This document shows, one piece after another, positions 11,283 through 18,654 of a stretch of 26,669 nucleotides of DNA. The DNA lies in assembly GCA_032718475.1 (NCBI GenBank), contig JAUCBJ010001070.1:1-26669 (forward strand), in the 5' to 3' direction. Position 1 is the stretch's first letter. Each line of letters starts with the position of its first letter. The position numbers and the translations under genes are program-made. This stretch comes from Nemertoderma westbladi. Lineage: Eukaryota > Xenacoelomorpha > Nemertodermatida > Nemertodermatidae. Under the pieces are notes generated by a model, which made no database searches, was not told the origin of the DNA, and saw nothing but the letters and a program-made list of their open reading frames with translations.

Positions 11283-11470
11283 TAGGCTCTTATATGCCAA
11301 ATTTTAGCCAAAACCAAACAATTTTTAAACGCTGAGAGTGATAAATCGAAGAGTTGTCCGAAAATGGTGTACCCCCCCCTTAAGTCGGCTTGTCACTCCA
11401 TAACTACATTTAATTTATGTCTGTCTGTCCGTCAGCTGATAACAGATTGTATACAAATTATACCCCCATG

Positions 11471-11483
11471 CCCCCCCCCCCCC
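11471..11483. repeat. Poly-C tract
   Basis: Thirteen C, one A, six C, then nine A. It lies about 90 bp upstream of the SLX9-like exon acceptor. Confidence 0.9.
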
Positions 11484-11550
11484 ACCCCCCAAAAAAAAAT
11501 ATTTTGGAACTATTAATACCAAAGAACTATATAACTGCTTTAATTAATTA

Positions 11551-11572
11551 TTTATCGCTGCTTTTATTCTAG
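11551..11572 (+). other. Probable splice acceptor of the SLX9-like exon
   Basis: A T-rich tract ending TTTTATTCTAG, after which the conserved reading frame begins at 11573. Position and composition fit a 3' splice site; there is no transcript evidence. Confidence 0.6.
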
Positions 11573-11880
11573 AATTGGAAGGCGCTCATAGAGCGAATAT
11601 TAATAAGAAATTACGTAAGAAGAGAGAATCCACGGTGGTTGTTGGCGACCTTCATCCCTTACTGGAGACCATCGCCGATATAGCTGATACTAACAAACAT
11701 AAAGATATCAAACTCGTAAACAACTCAAAGATTTCAAAACTCAAACTGAAACAGCGTGTTAAAGAACATAAAACCTCAGTTAATTTGTTTAAACAGGTTT
11801 TACAGCACAAAGACGTTAAGGCCAATCCTTGGGAAACCATACGGCGTCACCTGGAGGTTAAAATATCAAAAGACATTTAA
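11573..11880 (+). CDS. Terminal exon of an SLX9/FAM207A-like ribosome-biogenesis gene (partial)
   Basis: SLX9 family proteins are nucleolar factors that accompany pre-40S ribosomal particles. The exon enters in phase (two bases, then the codon at 11575), encodes about 101 residues and ends at TAA 11878-11880. It shows a basic stretch KKLRKKRE, then the family hallmark VVVGDLHPLL (residues 21-30 from 11575), a lysine-rich linker, and a C-terminal segment FKQVLQHKDVKANPWETI that fits the conserved C-terminus of the family. The frame is uninterrupted and the stop lies where the family usually ends. Upstream exons were not found in the window; the two DNA elements at 7076-11379 would lie in its last intron. 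No AATAAA signal occurs before the LINE insertion 148 bp downstream. A processed pseudogene fragment is an alternative, but the acceptor argues against it. Confidence 0.7.
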
Positions 11881-12027
11881 ACTTCCTAAATTATTTAATA
11901 TAATCCATGTATGTTCAGAAGTTGTCTCTTTAATTAGCATACAATATTATTTAGTGTTAAATTAATCGGCCAAGGTTCTAGGTGTGAAAGCTAAGAAAAA
12001 AAAGCCTTAATAGTGGGTGACCTAGAT

Positions 12028-12038
12028 TTTGCATGCAA
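12028..12038. repeat. Target-site duplication (left) of the minus-strand LINE
   Basis: TTTGCATGCAA, directly next to the LINE's CTA-repeat tail and repeated exactly at 18644-18654. It shows that the whole interval between began as one LINE insertion. Confidence 0.85.
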
Positions 12039-12443
12039 CTACTACTACTAGGATCGGCATGCTGCATTGCAGCTGCATTTTTAAGAATGCTGTGCCGGCT
12101 TGTCGACAAAATTGCGCCGCCACAACTCCCTCCCCATGACATTTGCTAGATCATCCGCATCTTCAAGGCCAGTGTCCTTTAAGATGCGTCTCAAGAAAGT
12201 CATGGGCTGTCCACCATGCTTATTCACTCCATGAGGCTGCCAAAGTACAAGATTATGCACTGGCTGGTCCTCACGGCGAAAGCAATGTCCTGCAAAGCGG
12301 AGGCGATTTTGTTCTAGTGTCAAGCTTGGGGGAACCAACGAGAAACATCCAATGTTATATAGTGTCTGGTTGGAGATGTGTGCATTGTACTTGACACAAT
12401 GAACCCGGCGTAGCATTCTTGTGAATGTGTCATCCAGAGATTT
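12039..12443 (-). pseudogene. LINE 3' part: C-terminal reverse transcriptase region and TAG-repeat tail
   Basis: On the minus strand this reads as the C-terminal, post-catalytic region of a metazoan LINE reverse transcriptase: KSLDDTFTRMLRRV, then RLRFAGHCFRR, then a basic segment and LKDTGLE, stopping near 12081. The 3' end is the microsatellite (TAG)4 (12039-12050). The upstream part of the same reading frame lies at 18478-18643; joining the two sides across the insertion keeps the frame continuous. No catalytic residues remain because the copy is 5'-truncated. RTE/CR1-like by resemblance; clade not assigned. Confidence 0.85.
12433..12443. repeat. Target-site duplication (left) of the inverted-repeat element
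   Basis: TCCAGAGATTT, identical to 18478-18488 and possibly one base longer. It is LINE coding sequence duplicated when the inverted-repeat element inserted. Confidence 0.85.
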
Positions 12444-12495
12444 ATATTTAAATGGGAAAGAAGTCGAAATGATGCCGTTCGTGGCGTATCCATAG

Positions 12496-12933
12496 TTATA
12501 GCTTCAGGGATAATGACTGTAGAAAGGGTCTAATGCCACTGTTAACAAAATCAGTTTCAATTTATAAACCTAAACCAAAATATTAAATTCAACGTACGGT
12601 ACCACTAATTATTATGCCACCAAATTCCGATATAGACAGTATGATAGGATGTATTAGATTAACATATTTAGATTTATCGTAATACTGTATGTAGGCCATT
12701 AAATGATTAAAAATTGTTGGTTCCATTATTAAGTCGTTGAATTACAAATTTACAAATAAAAGTGAGGCTGGTAAAAGAGTAAAAAAATTATAAAAAATGT
12801 TGGTTCTGAAATAAAAAATCATTAAAATATATAATTTAAAAGAAAGGAAAAGAATACCTAAACCACGAGCTGCATAAAATTGAGGGGGATAAAAAGACAT
12901 ATTACTGTTACTAAATAAAAGGAATCCCTACAA
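12496..12933 (+). repeat. Left arm of the long inverted repeat
   Basis: Matches the reverse complement of 18102-18477 over most of its length. Long near-identical blocks lie at 12501-12545 and 12663-12930, the latter including the word TGTATGTAGGCCATTAAATG. The arm ends about 40 bases before the right arm begins once the Gypsy element is removed. Confidence 0.9.
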
Positions 12934-12938
12934 GATTA
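12934..12938. repeat. Target-site duplication (left) of the Gypsy element
   Basis: GATTA directly outside the LTR, repeated at 18062-18066. A 5-bp duplication is usual for Ty3/Gypsy integration. Confidence 0.95.
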
Positions 12939-13153
12939 TGGTAAGTCCGATGAATAATATATTATAGGCAATGTAATATATAATAATAGAATCGGGCTAA
13001 CTGACTGAATAATAATAGCAACTACTGAACTAGCAGACTAGCACGGTACTCCTGCACTACATGTGCAGACTGTCCAGACCCAGCACCAATGTAATATGTC
13101 TGAGTAATACCACGGTACCCCTAGGCCCTGTGTCCATTAATTAATACATAACA
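12939..13153 (-). repeat. 3' LTR of the Gypsy element (215 bp)
   Basis: Read on the minus strand it starts TGTTATG and ends CTTACCA. It is identical over its whole length to 17847-18061. Confidence 0.97.
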
Positions 13154-13167
13154 TCTCCCCCATTTTT
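13154..13167 (-). promoter_or_regulatory. Polypurine tract of the Gypsy element
   Basis: On the minus strand AAAAATGGGGGAGA directly abuts the 3' LTR. This is the expected plus-strand DNA primer site in reverse transcription. Confidence 0.85.
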
Positions 13168-13181
13168 GAGATTTTAGCAGT

Positions 13182-15617
13182 TTAAAATCTTGACACCGAT
13201 ATTCGATCATCAAATCTGACAATCGGGTTTCGAACTCGGGTGCTTCGACGAGGGCTATTATGGTTATTCGTACCTTCCATAGAGTTCGGATATTTACTTT
13301 CAGTTTCTAAATTACTATCAATAAAATTCGAATCGCAAGCAGTTTCATTACTCCCATCTATAGGTTTGTTGTAAAGTCGTATAAAACGTCTGTTTCTCCA
13401 AGTGGTACGTCCAGATGGGAACTTCAGTTGATAATCTCGCATATGGCCGATGCCGACAATAGTTCCAAGGCGGTCCCAAAGTTTCGTCCTTGGATCCTGA
13501 ACGCGAACTGTGGCGCCAATACGTAGAGGTTTTAAGTCATGAGCATTGAGGTTATAATGCTCCACAATTTTTTCGCGCGAAGTGGAATATTTCAAATCGG
13601 CCTCATCGGCTGACTGACGCCATCTAGCGTCGAAAGAGCTATGGTGGACTGGTAATCTTGAACGTAAGTTATGGCCAAATATGATTTGATTGGGCGAACG
13701 CCCGTCAGGTCGCGGTGTATTCCGGAGTTCTAGAATAGCTTCCAGGAATGGTTCCGAGCTAATATCTTGATCCGTTAATTTCGCTAACATTGTTTTAATG
13801 ATTTTCACATGGCTCTCAGCGTGGCCATTACTCGATGGGAAATATGGGGTGCTGGGACCCCATCTCACACCCCACCGTTCTAGAAATTTTCTAAATGTGG
13901 TAGCAGCGAATTGTGGTCCCCTGTCTGTCCTTAAAAAAGTTGGAACGCCGAAATCTACAAAAAATTTCCGCATTACAAAAGTAAGTTGTTGTGCAGTCGG
14001 GTCCTGCCGCCATTGGGCCACTATTGGGAAGCCGGATAACAAGTCAGTATAAACAAGGTAGTGACGTCCAGCCAGTGCAAATAAATCCACCGAGCAACAT
14101 TGAAAAGGTCGTTCAGGAACAGGGTCGCACATCAATGTCTCCTTAGGAAGGCTGGGTAGGTGTTCCTGACATTTGTTACAACGCGCAATATAATTAACTA
14201 TATCACTGTTAATACCAGGCCAATATACTGTAGAACGTGCCCGCTGCTTTGTACGTACGATTCCCTGGTGTGAGGAATGTAAGCGTTCTAGAACGTATTG
14301 CCGTTTTTTTTTTGGAATTACCAAACGTGGGCCGAATAGGACAAGATTATTGTCCACAGATAACTCGTGATGGATTGACTTGAATTGTTGGACGAAACCT
14401 GAGTATTTCTCCAAGTTTATAAATCCATTTAAAATTGACTCGACGAGTTGTTTATAATCAGAATCGACTAGAGCAGCTGATCGAATTTCCTCAATAGCTG
14501 GGTCGTTGTATACATCGGCAATGGTGTCACTTCCACTGGATTGTTGAAGTTCAGATGATATTGCAGCTAATGTGCATATTGTATCAAAATCATCTCCAGG
14601 TTCGGGATCATTAACTGGCGCTCGACTTAGGCAATCTGCAACACAGTTTTTATTTCCCTTTTGCCATTCTAGAACAAACTGATATTTTGACTGTAAGTCA
14701 GCCTTAATGCGCTGTAGTTTTAAATTCTCGACTTGGTTAAGCGTATGTTGATTGAATATTGGAATGAGTGGCCGGTGATCGGTAATGACTCTGAAGAAGT
14801 CGATTCCAGATAGATATAACCTGCACTTCTCTATTGCAAATTTAATCGCTATTGCCTCCAACTCAATTGTCGCATATCGAGATTCGGCATCTGAGAGAAA
14901 CCGACTACCGCACATAACTAGCCTCCAATTGCCATCGCAATGTTTCTGCATTAGGTTAAATCCGAGGCCATTTAATCTACTTGCATCAGTCTCTAACCGC
15001 GTTTCATCTCCAACCACAAATGGGGTGAGTACCGGTGGACTTATTAATGCTTTCTTTACATTATTAAACGAAACATCATTGTTTGGAGTCCAAATGAATT
15101 GATTCCGTGACCGTAATAATTCTCGTAAAGGAACCGCTGCAGTGCTAACGCTGGAGGAAAAACAACCTAACTGGTTTGTTAGTCCCATAAAACTCCTTAG
15201 TTCTGTGATGTTTGTAGGTTTTGGGAATTCAAAAATCGCCTTGACCTTTTCTGGGTCGGCTTCAATGCTATTATGTGATATAATATATCTGGCAAACTGA
15301 ATTTCGTTTTGCGCGAATTGGCATTTCCGGGGGTTGAGGGTTATTCCATGCAGGCGACATCTTTCTAGTACAGAACGAACACGTTCAATATGTTTATCGA
15401 ATGAGGAGTCCTCTATCAGTATGTCATCAACAATCTTTTTTATATTGCCAATTCCCTCTAAAGCGATATCCCCACGGTAGCTGTATGAGTCTCCTGTAGA
15501 AATAAAACCCATTGGGGCTCTGCAGTATCTGTAGCGTCCCCATGGTGTTAAAAAAGTCGTATAATCCGCGACTCCTCTGCCAGGTCCGGTCCACCTGCCA
15601 GTACCCTGACTTGGCAT
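13182..15617 (-). CDS. Gypsy Pol, downstream frame: reverse transcriptase core, RNase H, integrase
   Basis: Residue numbers count from 15617. True coding in this frame starts near 15566, after a frame change. RT: TPWGRYRYCRAPMGF and catalytic VDD (63-65). RNase H: Asp211 in ETDAS, the ELEA motif (252-255), Asp280 in TDHRPL. Integrase: an H-X3-H plus C-X2-C zinc finger (His446, His450, Cys480, Cys483), then the catalytic triad Asp511, Asp565 and Glu601 with the standard 35-residue spacing between the last two. The C-terminal tail (about 690-760) has the basic RNRRFIRLY segment and no chromodomain. The stop at 13182-13184 is 14 bases from the polypurine tract. All catalytic residues checked are present. 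The apparent start Met lies in the out-of-frame segment and is not a real initiator. Confidence 0.93.
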   Translation of the reverse strand: MPSQGTGRWTGPGRGVADYTTFLTPWGRYRYCRAPMGFISTGDSYSYRGDIALEGIGNIKKIVDDILIEDSSFDKHIERVRSVLERCRLHGITLNPRKCQFAQNEIQFARYIISHNSIEADPEKVKAIFEFPKPTNITELRSFMGLTNQLGCFSSSVSTAAVPLRELLRSRNQFIWTPNNDVSFNNVKKALISPPVLTPFVVGDETRLETDASRLNGLGFNLMQKHCDGNWRLVMCGSRFLSDAESRYATIELEAIAIKFAIEKCRLYLSGIDFFRVITDHRPLIPIFNQHTLNQVENLKLQRIKADLQSKYQFVLEWQKGNKNCVADCLSRAPVNDPEPGDDFDTICTLAAISSELQQSSGSDTIADVYNDPAIEEIRSAALVDSDYKQLVESILNGFINLEKYSGFVQQFKSIHHELSVDNNLVLFGPRLVIPKKKRQYVLERLHSSHQGIVRTKQRARSTVYWPGINSDIVNYIARCNKCQEHLPSLPKETLMCDPVPERPFQCCSVDLFALAGRHYLVYTDLLSGFPIVAQWRQDPTAQQLTFVMRKFFVDFGVPTFLRTDRGPQFAATTFRKFLERWGVRWGPSTPYFPSSNGHAESHVKIIKTMLAKLTDQDISSEPFLEAILELRNTPRPDGRSPNQIIFGHNLRSRLPVHHSSFDARWRQSADEADLKYSTSREKIVEHYNLNAHDLKPLRIGATVRVQDPRTKLWDRLGTIVGIGHMRDYQLKFPSGRTTWRNRRFIRLYNKPIDGSNETACDSNFIDSNLETESKYPNSMEGTNNHNSPRRSTRVRNPIVRFDDRISVSRF

Positions 15618-17703
15618 CTAGTTTAGTAAACCAACGGGCGTCTGGGGTACGGTCGGAAACAATGTCGAATGGGGATCGTGTGTTGTGGACTGTACGCTTG
15701 ACCTGAGTGTTAAGTTTAGTAAGGTCTACAGTCATTCTGATTTCCCCCGGGTTGTTTGGCTTAGCGCAAACGACAATGGGATGGCACCATTCCACCGCGC
15801 GGTCGCCAACCCGTTCGATTATACCTTTATTTAACATGTCATCAATCTCGGCTCTAGCTTTTTCCATAAAAGCGAGTGGAATTGGACGTGCTGCATAAAC
15901 GCAGAAAGGTTGCGCTCCATCCTTTAACTCTATTTGCATTGGGGGTCCCGCCATGACCTTTAACTCTCCCGGTACGGCGAACACATCAGCGAATTCTTCC
16001 CACAGTTTAGTTTTGGTCGCATCAATAGATTTCAGGGTAGGTACATTCTGTATGGTTGATGCAATATAATTAATTCCAAGAGAATTTAATGGAAGAGGGA
16101 ACGACTGAAGGACAATGCCGAGTCCGATACATGCTTTCAATGATAAATAAATATCACTTGTAATAGATTCGCATATATAAACCCAGTCAGTATGATATGT
16201 CTCGTTTATTTTCAGTCTTAATTCTATGCGCCCCAGACAATCCATTGATGAACCATTGGCCCCCTCGAGTTCAATATCTGTAGGTTGCAGTTTATTTTTT
16301 GACATTCTGAACCATTTTAATAGTTTTGAGCCGGCCACAATTACTTGCGCCCCAGTATCGGCTATGCAAGTTTTTCTCCCCAATAGTCCACCTTTCAGCC
16401 GATAGAATTTCACGTCAATCGCTGGTCGTGGATAATCTGAACTCGTCCCACCAATGCCAGCTACAACGATAGCACCAGTCTTTTTCGGAACGGGAGGTTT
16501 TTTGGGAAACCGGCATTTGTGAGTGTAGTGACCTTTTCGGTTGCAGTTTTTACACTTTTGCCCTATGGCACTGCATGGTTTGTTGGGATCATGAGGATAA
16601 ATTCTCCCGCAGTGGTAACACTCTCTAACTTTTTGGTTCGACTCTCTAAATTCAGGGGAATTTCCCCTAGATTTTCCCCTAGAATTTCCCTTACTCCGCG
16701 TCTGGCTCTTTCCACATTTGCGATACGATCGCGGGTGCATGGCATTGACTTTTTGTTTTAGTCGCTGCTCATCGAGGATTGCAAGTTCTTTATTCCTGCA
16801 AAAATCCACTGTTTCATCACGTGATAGAGCTGGTTTTTTCGCTAAGAGTTCCTGGCGAGTTTCGTCGTTACGAATTCCGCATATAATAAGGGTTATTATC
16901 CAGTCATCCTTGGACATTGTTTCAAGAGTAGCGTCGTCGGCCATCTCGCACAACTGGATATAATAGTCATCAAAAGACTCGCGTTCGAGTTGACGTTTAC
17001 GTACGAGTTTAAACCGATCTACTGTGATGTTCTGTTGTGCGGGCAAATGGGTTTTAATCGCAGCTAGAATATCATCCATAGACAGTTCGGTATCTTGGGG
17101 AATATTCATGGCATATTGAACACGGTTAAGGAAATCTGGAGAGCAGTAAGAAAAAAACGTTGCAAGTTGATCTCCTCTTGGTTTGGTTTCGAGATTTGTT
17201 ATTCGTGCATAGTTTTTCCATGTCGTCTCCCAGCGTTTAAACTCTTTATACTCGATATCGTCCTCTAGTTGATTAGGGGGTCGGACGGTGAGTTTAGTAG
17301 TTTGCGATTCGTGGTGATAGTTGGGCCGATTATCTACGTGATTCCCGCCATTATTTCCACGGAAAGCTTCAAGTATGCGTAGTTGTTGCTCCTCCTGCCG
17401 GATTTGTAACTCCTGTATTTGGGCAAACATAGTCTGTTGCTGTTGGTGAGCGATCATCTGTTGTTGCTGTGTAATTAATGCCGCCAAATTTACACCAGTT
17501 GCTGTCGCATCTCCCGGGAGGGCGTCATCATCTTCGAGGAGAAACTTACAAAGTCGCTGTTTAAGAGATTTTGTAGATGTTTTATCCTGGAAATTAATTC
17601 CAGCATTCGTTAGATGATATTTAAGCTCAGCTCTACCGAGGTCATCGACGGTGTCCGGATCGAGGTTTAGAGTGTCCTCTTCCGTTGGTTGGGCTATTAT
17701 AAG
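15427..17703 (-). CDS. Gypsy Gag, protease and N-terminal reverse transcriptase, upstream frame
   Basis: Open from 17703 down to a stop at 15427, though the meaningful part ends near 15592. The N-terminus (about 17660-17540) resembles a small SAP-like helical motif (VDDLGRAELKYHL). Counting from the TTG at 17487: a glutamine-rich coiled stretch (7-40), gag body (70-230), basic linker (251-285), two zinc knuckles (from Cys290; C-X2-C-X4-H-X4-C at 312-325), protease DTGAQ (377-381), and the start of RT (from about 535, with ARWFTKLDAKSGYWQV near 617-632). The first ATG (17457) is internal, and a TAA at 17704-17706 closes the frame upstream. An ATA at 17695-17697 stands where a start would be expected. 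The ATG at 17834-17836, just after the primer site, is in another frame. The end runs out of frame inside RT. Confidence 0.9.
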   Translation of the reverse strand, partial: LIIAQPTEEDTLNLDPDTVDDLGRAELKYHLTNAGINFQDKTSTKSLKQRLCKFLLEDDDALPGDATATGVNLAALITQQQQMIAHQQQQTMFAQIQELQIRQEEQQLRILEAFRGNNGGNHVDNRPNYHHESQTTKLTVRPPNQLEDDIEYKEFKRWETTWKNYARITNLETKPRGDQLATFFSYCSPDFLNRVQYAMNIPQDTELSMDDILAAIKTHLPAQQNITVDRFKLVRKRQLERESFDDYYIQLCEMADDATLETMSKDDWIITLIICGIRNDETRQELLAKKPALSRDETVDFCRNKELAILDEQRLKQKVNAMHPRSYRKCGKSQTRSKGNSRGKSRGNSPEFRESNQKVRECYHCGRIYPHDPNKPCSAIGQKCKNCNRKGHYTHKCRFPKKPPVPKKTGAIVVAGIGGTSSDYPRPAIDVKFYRLKGGLLGRKTCIADTGAQVIVAGSKLLKWFRMSKNKLQPTDIELEGANGSSMDCLGRIELRLKINETYHTDWVYICESITSDIYLSLKACIGLGIVLQSFPLPLNSLGINYIASTIQNVPTLKSIDATKTKLWEEFADVFAVPGELKVMAGPPMQIELKDGAQPFCVYAARPIPLAFMEKARAEIDDMLNKGIIERVGDRAVEWCHPIVVCAKPNNPGEIRMTVDLTKLNTQVKRTVHNTRSPFDIVSDRTPDARWFTKLDAKSGYWQVDRTWQRSRGLYDFFNTMGTLQILQSPNGFYFYRRLIQLPWGYRFRGNWQYKKDC

Positions 17704-17831
17704 TTAGGCTACGGGTACTGAAGTTAGTCCGAGTGGGCCTACAGCAATTTATGTTGTAATGGTCACGCAGAACACCGCTACGTTCAGACAGTTTTTTAGG
17801 TTCCAAAATTATGGATATATTCCATAATTCA

Positions 17832-17846
17832 GCCATTACTGCGCCA
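17832..17846 (-). promoter_or_regulatory. Primer-binding site of the Gypsy element
   Basis: On the minus strand the base after the 5' LTR begins TGGCGCAGTAATGG, matching the pattern TGG (complement of tRNA CCA) directly next to the LTR. The tRNA species is not determined. Confidence 0.8.
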
Positions 17847-18061
17847 TGGTAAGTCCGATGAATAATATATTATAGGCAATGTAATATATAATAATAGAAT
17901 CGGGCTAACTGACTGAATAATAATAGCAACTACTGAACTAGCAGACTAGCACGGTACTCCTGCACTACATGTGCAGACTGTCCAGACCCAGCACCAATGT
18001 AATATGTCTGAGTAATACCACGGTACCCCTAGGCCCTGTGTCCATTAATTAATACATAACA
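17847..18061 (-). repeat. 5' LTR of the Gypsy element (215 bp)
   Basis: Identical to 12939-13153, with terminal TG...CA. It would carry the element's promoter; no TATA box was assigned with confidence. Confidence 0.97.
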
Positions 18062-18066
18062 GATTA
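18062..18066. repeat. Target-site duplication (right) of the Gypsy element
   Basis: GATTA, matching 12934-12938. Confidence 0.95.
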
Positions 18067-18101
18067 CATATTACAATTTTTAAAAAATGGTTTTTGTTGT
18101 T

Positions 18102-18477
18102 CTTGTACTGATTCCTTTTATTTAGTAACAGTAATATTGCAGCTGCAATGCAGCATGCCGATCCTAGTAGTTGTAGTAGTAGTATCCCCCTCAATTTTAT
18201 GCAGCTCATGGTTTAGGTATTCTTTTCCTTTCTTTTAAATTATATATTTTAATGATTTTTTATTTCAGAACCAACATTTTTTATAATTTTTTTACCATTT
18301 ACCTCACTTGCCTCACTTTTATTTGTAAATTTGTAATTCAACGACTTAATATTGGAACCAACAATTTTTAATCATTTAATGGCCTACATACAGTATTACG
18401 ATAAATCTAAATATGTTTTTATTTTTGTTAACCGTGGCATTAGACCCTTTCTACAGTCATTATCCCTGAAGTTATAA
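18102..18477 (-). repeat. Right arm of the long inverted repeat
   Basis: Reverse complement of most of 12496-12933. It differs by carrying the LINE-tail insert 18139-18184 and by lacking about 105 bp present in the left arm. Confidence 0.9.
18139..18184 (+). mobile_element. Solo LINE 3' tail (about 46 bp)
   Basis: The sequence GCAGCTGCAATGCAGCATGC followed by CGATCCTAGTAG and more TAG/TTG triplets equals the extreme 3' end of the LINE at 12039-12078. It replaces nine bases in this arm relative to the other arm. It is either an extremely 5'-truncated LINE insertion or a transferred fragment. Confidence 0.75.
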
Positions 18478-18488
18478 TCCAGAGATTT
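18478..18488. repeat. Target-site duplication (right) of the inverted-repeat element
   Basis: TCCAGAGATTT, matching 12433-12443. Confidence 0.85.
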
Positions 18489-18643
18489 GGTGTCCTCAGC
18501 AGTTAGAGCCCATAGAGGAGTACTGGAACTACTGCTGCTCTAAATAATCGGACCTTAAGTTTCCGGTTAATTATCGGTGACTTCCAAATCCTGGAAAGCC
18601 TATTCAAGGCTGCCCATGTCTTAAATGCATGCATGCATGAATG
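18478..18643 (-). pseudogene. LINE 5' part of the split minus-strand copy
   Basis: On the minus strand the frame includes TWAALNRLSRIWKS and KVRLFRAAVVPVLLYG, then, after a one-step frame change, LTAEDTKSLD. This is the segment just before KSLDD on the other side of the insertion. The outer edge contains a GCAT simple repeat (about 18624-18639) and stops at the LINE's duplication. Together with 12039-12443 it forms a truncated LINE of about 560 bp. Confidence 0.8.
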
Positions 18644-18654
18644 TTTGCATGCAA
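18644..18654. repeat. Target-site duplication (right) of the minus-strand LINE
   Basis: TTTGCATGCAA, matching 12028-12038. Confidence 0.85.

Larger units (their letters stand above)
7076..11379. mobile_element. TTAA-flanked DNA element with G-rich inverted ends (4.3 kb including a nested insertion)
   Basis: The left end is nine G then TACACCATTTTGG (7076-7097). The right end is its reverse complement with eight C (11358-11379) and one mismatch. TTAA lies directly outside both ends (7072-7075 and 11380-11383). TTAA duplications occur in the piggyBac and Kolobok superfamilies; the G-rich start suits Kolobok somewhat better, but this is inference. No transposase is visible. Removing the nested element 7649-11282 leaves about 0.67 kb, a typical size for a miniature element. 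It sits in the presumed last intron of the SLX9-like gene, ending about 190 bp before the acceptor. Confidence 0.65.
12939..18061 (-). mobile_element. Ty3/Gypsy LTR retrotransposon, full length (5,123 bp)
   Basis: Two identical 215-bp LTRs, a primer-binding site, gag, protease, reverse transcriptase, RNase H, integrase and polypurine tract occur in canonical order on the minus strand, flanked by GATTA. Domain order RT-RNaseH-integrase identifies Ty3/Gypsy. The RT context CRAPMGFISTGD and the style of the knuckles resemble the lineage often annotated K02A2.6-like in invertebrates. LTR identity implies recent integration. It inserted into the loop of the inverted-repeat element. Coding is interrupted near 15568-15592. 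Confidence 0.97.
12444..18477. mobile_element. Inverted-repeat (foldback-like) element, about 0.9 kb without the Gypsy insertion
   Basis: Bounded by the TCCAGAGATTT duplication. Its two halves are long inverted copies: left arm about 12496-12933, right arm about 18102-18477. The left arm has about 105 bp not seen on the right, and the right arm has a small LINE-tail insert. The right end starts inverted-repeat sequence immediately at the duplication (TTATAACTTCAGGGATAATG read inward), whereas the left end carries about 52 extra bases outside it. The element codes for nothing visible. The asymmetric ends with an 11-12-bp duplication would suit target-primed insertion, or a foldback transposon with a shortened right end. 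Confidence 0.7.

Noticed and set aside
12081-12416. Independent host gene on the minus strand
   Set aside because: It is the C-terminal region of a LINE reverse transcriptase with a tail repeat and target duplications.
17642-17836. Separate small protein starting just after the Gypsy primer-binding site
   Set aside because: No recognisable content. It overlaps the better-supported gag frame, and its 3' half is out of frame with the SAP-like stretch.
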